From ChocPot-Mid sp043804925 (lineage in GTDB: Bacteria > Bacteroidota > Ignavibacteria > Kapaibacteriales > UBA2268), in contig JAZDIP010000084.1 of assembly GCA_043804925.1 (NCBI GenBank), forward strand, positions 1 to 45,604: a stretch of 45,604 nt of DNA, read 5' to 3'. Positions 44,413-45,604 of this stretch are shown in pieces. The notes below the pieces were generated by a model that searched no databases, was not told the origin of the DNA, and saw only the letters and a list, made by a program, of their open reading frames with translations. Every line of letters begins with the position of its first letter. Position 1 is the first letter of the stretch. Made by a program: the position numbers and the translations under genes.

Positions 44413-45604
44413 TCAACGAATAAAAACTATTTTATCTGTGATTATATGATTTCCAACATTTAATTGATAGTAGTAAACTCCATTATTTATTGGATTATTA
44501 TTATCATCTGTACCATCCCAAATATGATGATGACTGCCCGAAGATAAAATTTTAGACGGATACGATTTAACCAATTCTCCTTCGATTGAGAATATGTTTA
44601 GTTCAACATTAGCATTATTTTGCAAATTAAAATTGAAAGTTATTAAATCGGTAAATGGATTTGGATATGCAGAATATGAAATTATATTTCCGTAACCTTG
44701 TTTCTCTTCTACTTTTACTGTTGGTGAAGCCCGAAGCTTAAAAGTTGCATCAACAATATTAAAATTTCTTGAACAATTTCCATTATTTGTAAATAATACC
44801 CAAGACTTTATTTGTAATGGGAAATTGAATAAAATTGTTTCCATTGATGTTGAATTTAACTGCTGCATACAGGCATCAAAAGGTGCTTTATTATTACAAC
44901 AAAGATATTGGTCAATATCTGAAATATAAAAATTTACCTTACCGTTATCCTTTTTATAGAAGGAAAAATACCCGTCGAAATCGTCAAATGCGACATCCCA
45001 ATTTACAACCTGGTTTATAACATTGTATTCTGCTTCAATAATAAAATCTTCCAAATCGTCGGCAGGTGGTTCAATTGTGTTAACATGAGCTAATTCTTTG
45101 CTTCCCGCTACTTTGCAGGATAAATTATAAGTCTGACCGCTATCCGGGAAGGATTTCAACAAAGCAACCTGATTTGATGTTGGTGGATAATTACCATATT
45201 CGGATATTACTCTGCAGAAAAATTCCCTTGTTGTTCCAACAAGAAATGAACATTTACCATCATTATCTGTAATTGTATAAGAATCAAGGTTTGCGTTATT
45301 CGGGTCATCAAGATTTCTGACAAATAATATAACTATTGCACCATCAATTGGTTTGTTATTATTATCATTAACGGTCAAATTCAAAGTGGCGACAGCTCCT
45401 GTTTTCTCATATTCTTTTGTTACCCATTCAACGATTCCGTCACTTCTTCTGGCGAATACCGTTCCGTATTTTCTTCCTGAATAAGCCATTTTATTTTTGT
45501 GAGAGTTATTGACAGGTTCCCATTGTTCCCATTGTTCATCCCAAAATTCATTCCAGACATGGTCTGTTGATAATGTTGAAATTCCTCTGCAGGGTATCAG
45601 GCAG
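44413..45604 (-). CDS. Transglutaminase-like exported protein with T9SS sorting domain (N-terminus beyond right edge)
   Basis: The frame stays open to the right edge, so the ATG at 45489 is internal. The first visible residues include CRGISTLSTDHVWNEFWDEQWEQWEPV. This matches the core of transglutaminase-like domains, with the catalytic His in the DHVWNEF region; the catalytic Cys may be the one at the edge, in the CRG motif. RKYGTVFARRSDGIVEWVTKEY, which follows, is typical of the end of this domain in bacterial and archaeal secreted proteins. Next comes a carboxypeptidase-regulatory-like Ig domain (ATLNLTVNDNNNKPIDGAIVILF). The end (SAYPNPFTDLITFNFNLQ...VYYYQLNVGNHIITDKIVFIR) is a FlgD-like or T9SS sorting domain. 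I infer a secreted thiol enzyme or protease-like protein. At least 397 residues are in the window. Confidence 0.8.
   Translation of the reverse strand, partial: CLIPCRGISTLSTDHVWNEFWDEQWEQWEPVNNSHKNKMAYSGRKYGTVFARRSDGIVEWVTKEYEKTGAVATLNLTVNDNNNKPIDGAIVILFVRNLDDPNNANLDSYTITDNDGKCSFLVGTTREFFCRVISEYGNYPPTSNQVALLKSFPDSGQTYNLSCKVAGSKELAHVNTIEPPADDLEDFIIEAEYNVINQVVNWDVAFDDFDGYFSFYKKDNGKVNFYISDIDQYLCCNNKAPFDACMQQLNSTSMETILFNFPLQIKSWVLFTNNGNCSRNFNIVDATFKLRASPTVKVEEKQGYGNIISYSAYPNPFTDLITFNFNLQNNANVELNIFSIEGELVKSYPSKILSSGSHHHIWDGTDDNNNPINNGVYYYQLNVGNHIITDKIVFIR

Overview
The window looks like a chromosomal segment from a low-GC member of the Fibrobacterota-Chlorobiota-Bacteroidota group, with Ignavibacteria or Kapabacteria as my best guess. 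Supporting signs are several large exported proteins ending in Por-type (type IX secretion, T9SS) sorting domains, a Bat aerotolerance gene cluster, a type II-C CRISPR-Cas9 locus, and promoter boxes of the TAnnTTTG type ahead of several genes. No rRNA or tRNA genes, insertion sequences or prophage genes are visible.

Layout. 1-16820 is a surface-protein region: a giant exported protein cut by the left edge (minus), a 1421-aa YCF48/BNR-like protein with Ig-like repeats (minus), a 1464-aa M6-type metalloprotease with nine fibronectin-III-like repeats, a small frameshifted T9SS cargo gene, and a propeller-like T9SS cargo protein. The last two lie in an AT-richer patch that looks recombined. 16971-20867 carries a membrane-anchored LytTR regulator, a nitronate monooxygenase-like flavoprotein and glutamate dehydrogenase. 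A phased set of GTCCCT-like sites lies between the regulator and the flavoprotein gene, and related motifs lie ahead of the dehydrogenase gene.

20929-29014 is a minus-strand block: batB-batC-batD-batE, a small lipoprotein, a pirin and a second von Willebrand A (VWA) membrane protein. 29296-32259 holds mgtC-like, gap and pgk genes on the plus strand.

32260-38664 is a complete type II-C CRISPR-Cas system. It has a 27-repeat array read on the plus strand, a terminator after it, cas2, cas1 and cas9 on the minus strand, and a tracrRNA gene divergent from cas9. All RuvC and HNH catalytic residues of the 1037-aa Cas9 are present. Each repeat contains what reads as a Bacteroidota-type promoter with 19-bp spacing, so each crRNA could have its own start. 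The last repeat is followed by a 10-nt complement of its own tracr-pairing core, which would fold it into a hairpin.

38846-45604 returns to housekeeping and envelope genes: a rhomboid protease, ispG, a decayed DUF433 antitoxin-like fragment, an alpha/beta hydrolase, a K+-dependent-type membrane pyrophosphatase (minus), and a transglutaminase-like T9SS cargo protein cut by the right edge (minus).

The most interesting items are the CRISPR array architecture, the GGGGTCT heptamer and G-quadruplex motif inside the sorting domain of the M6 protease, the phased GTCCCT sites, and the dispersed ATTAACA heptamer repeats.
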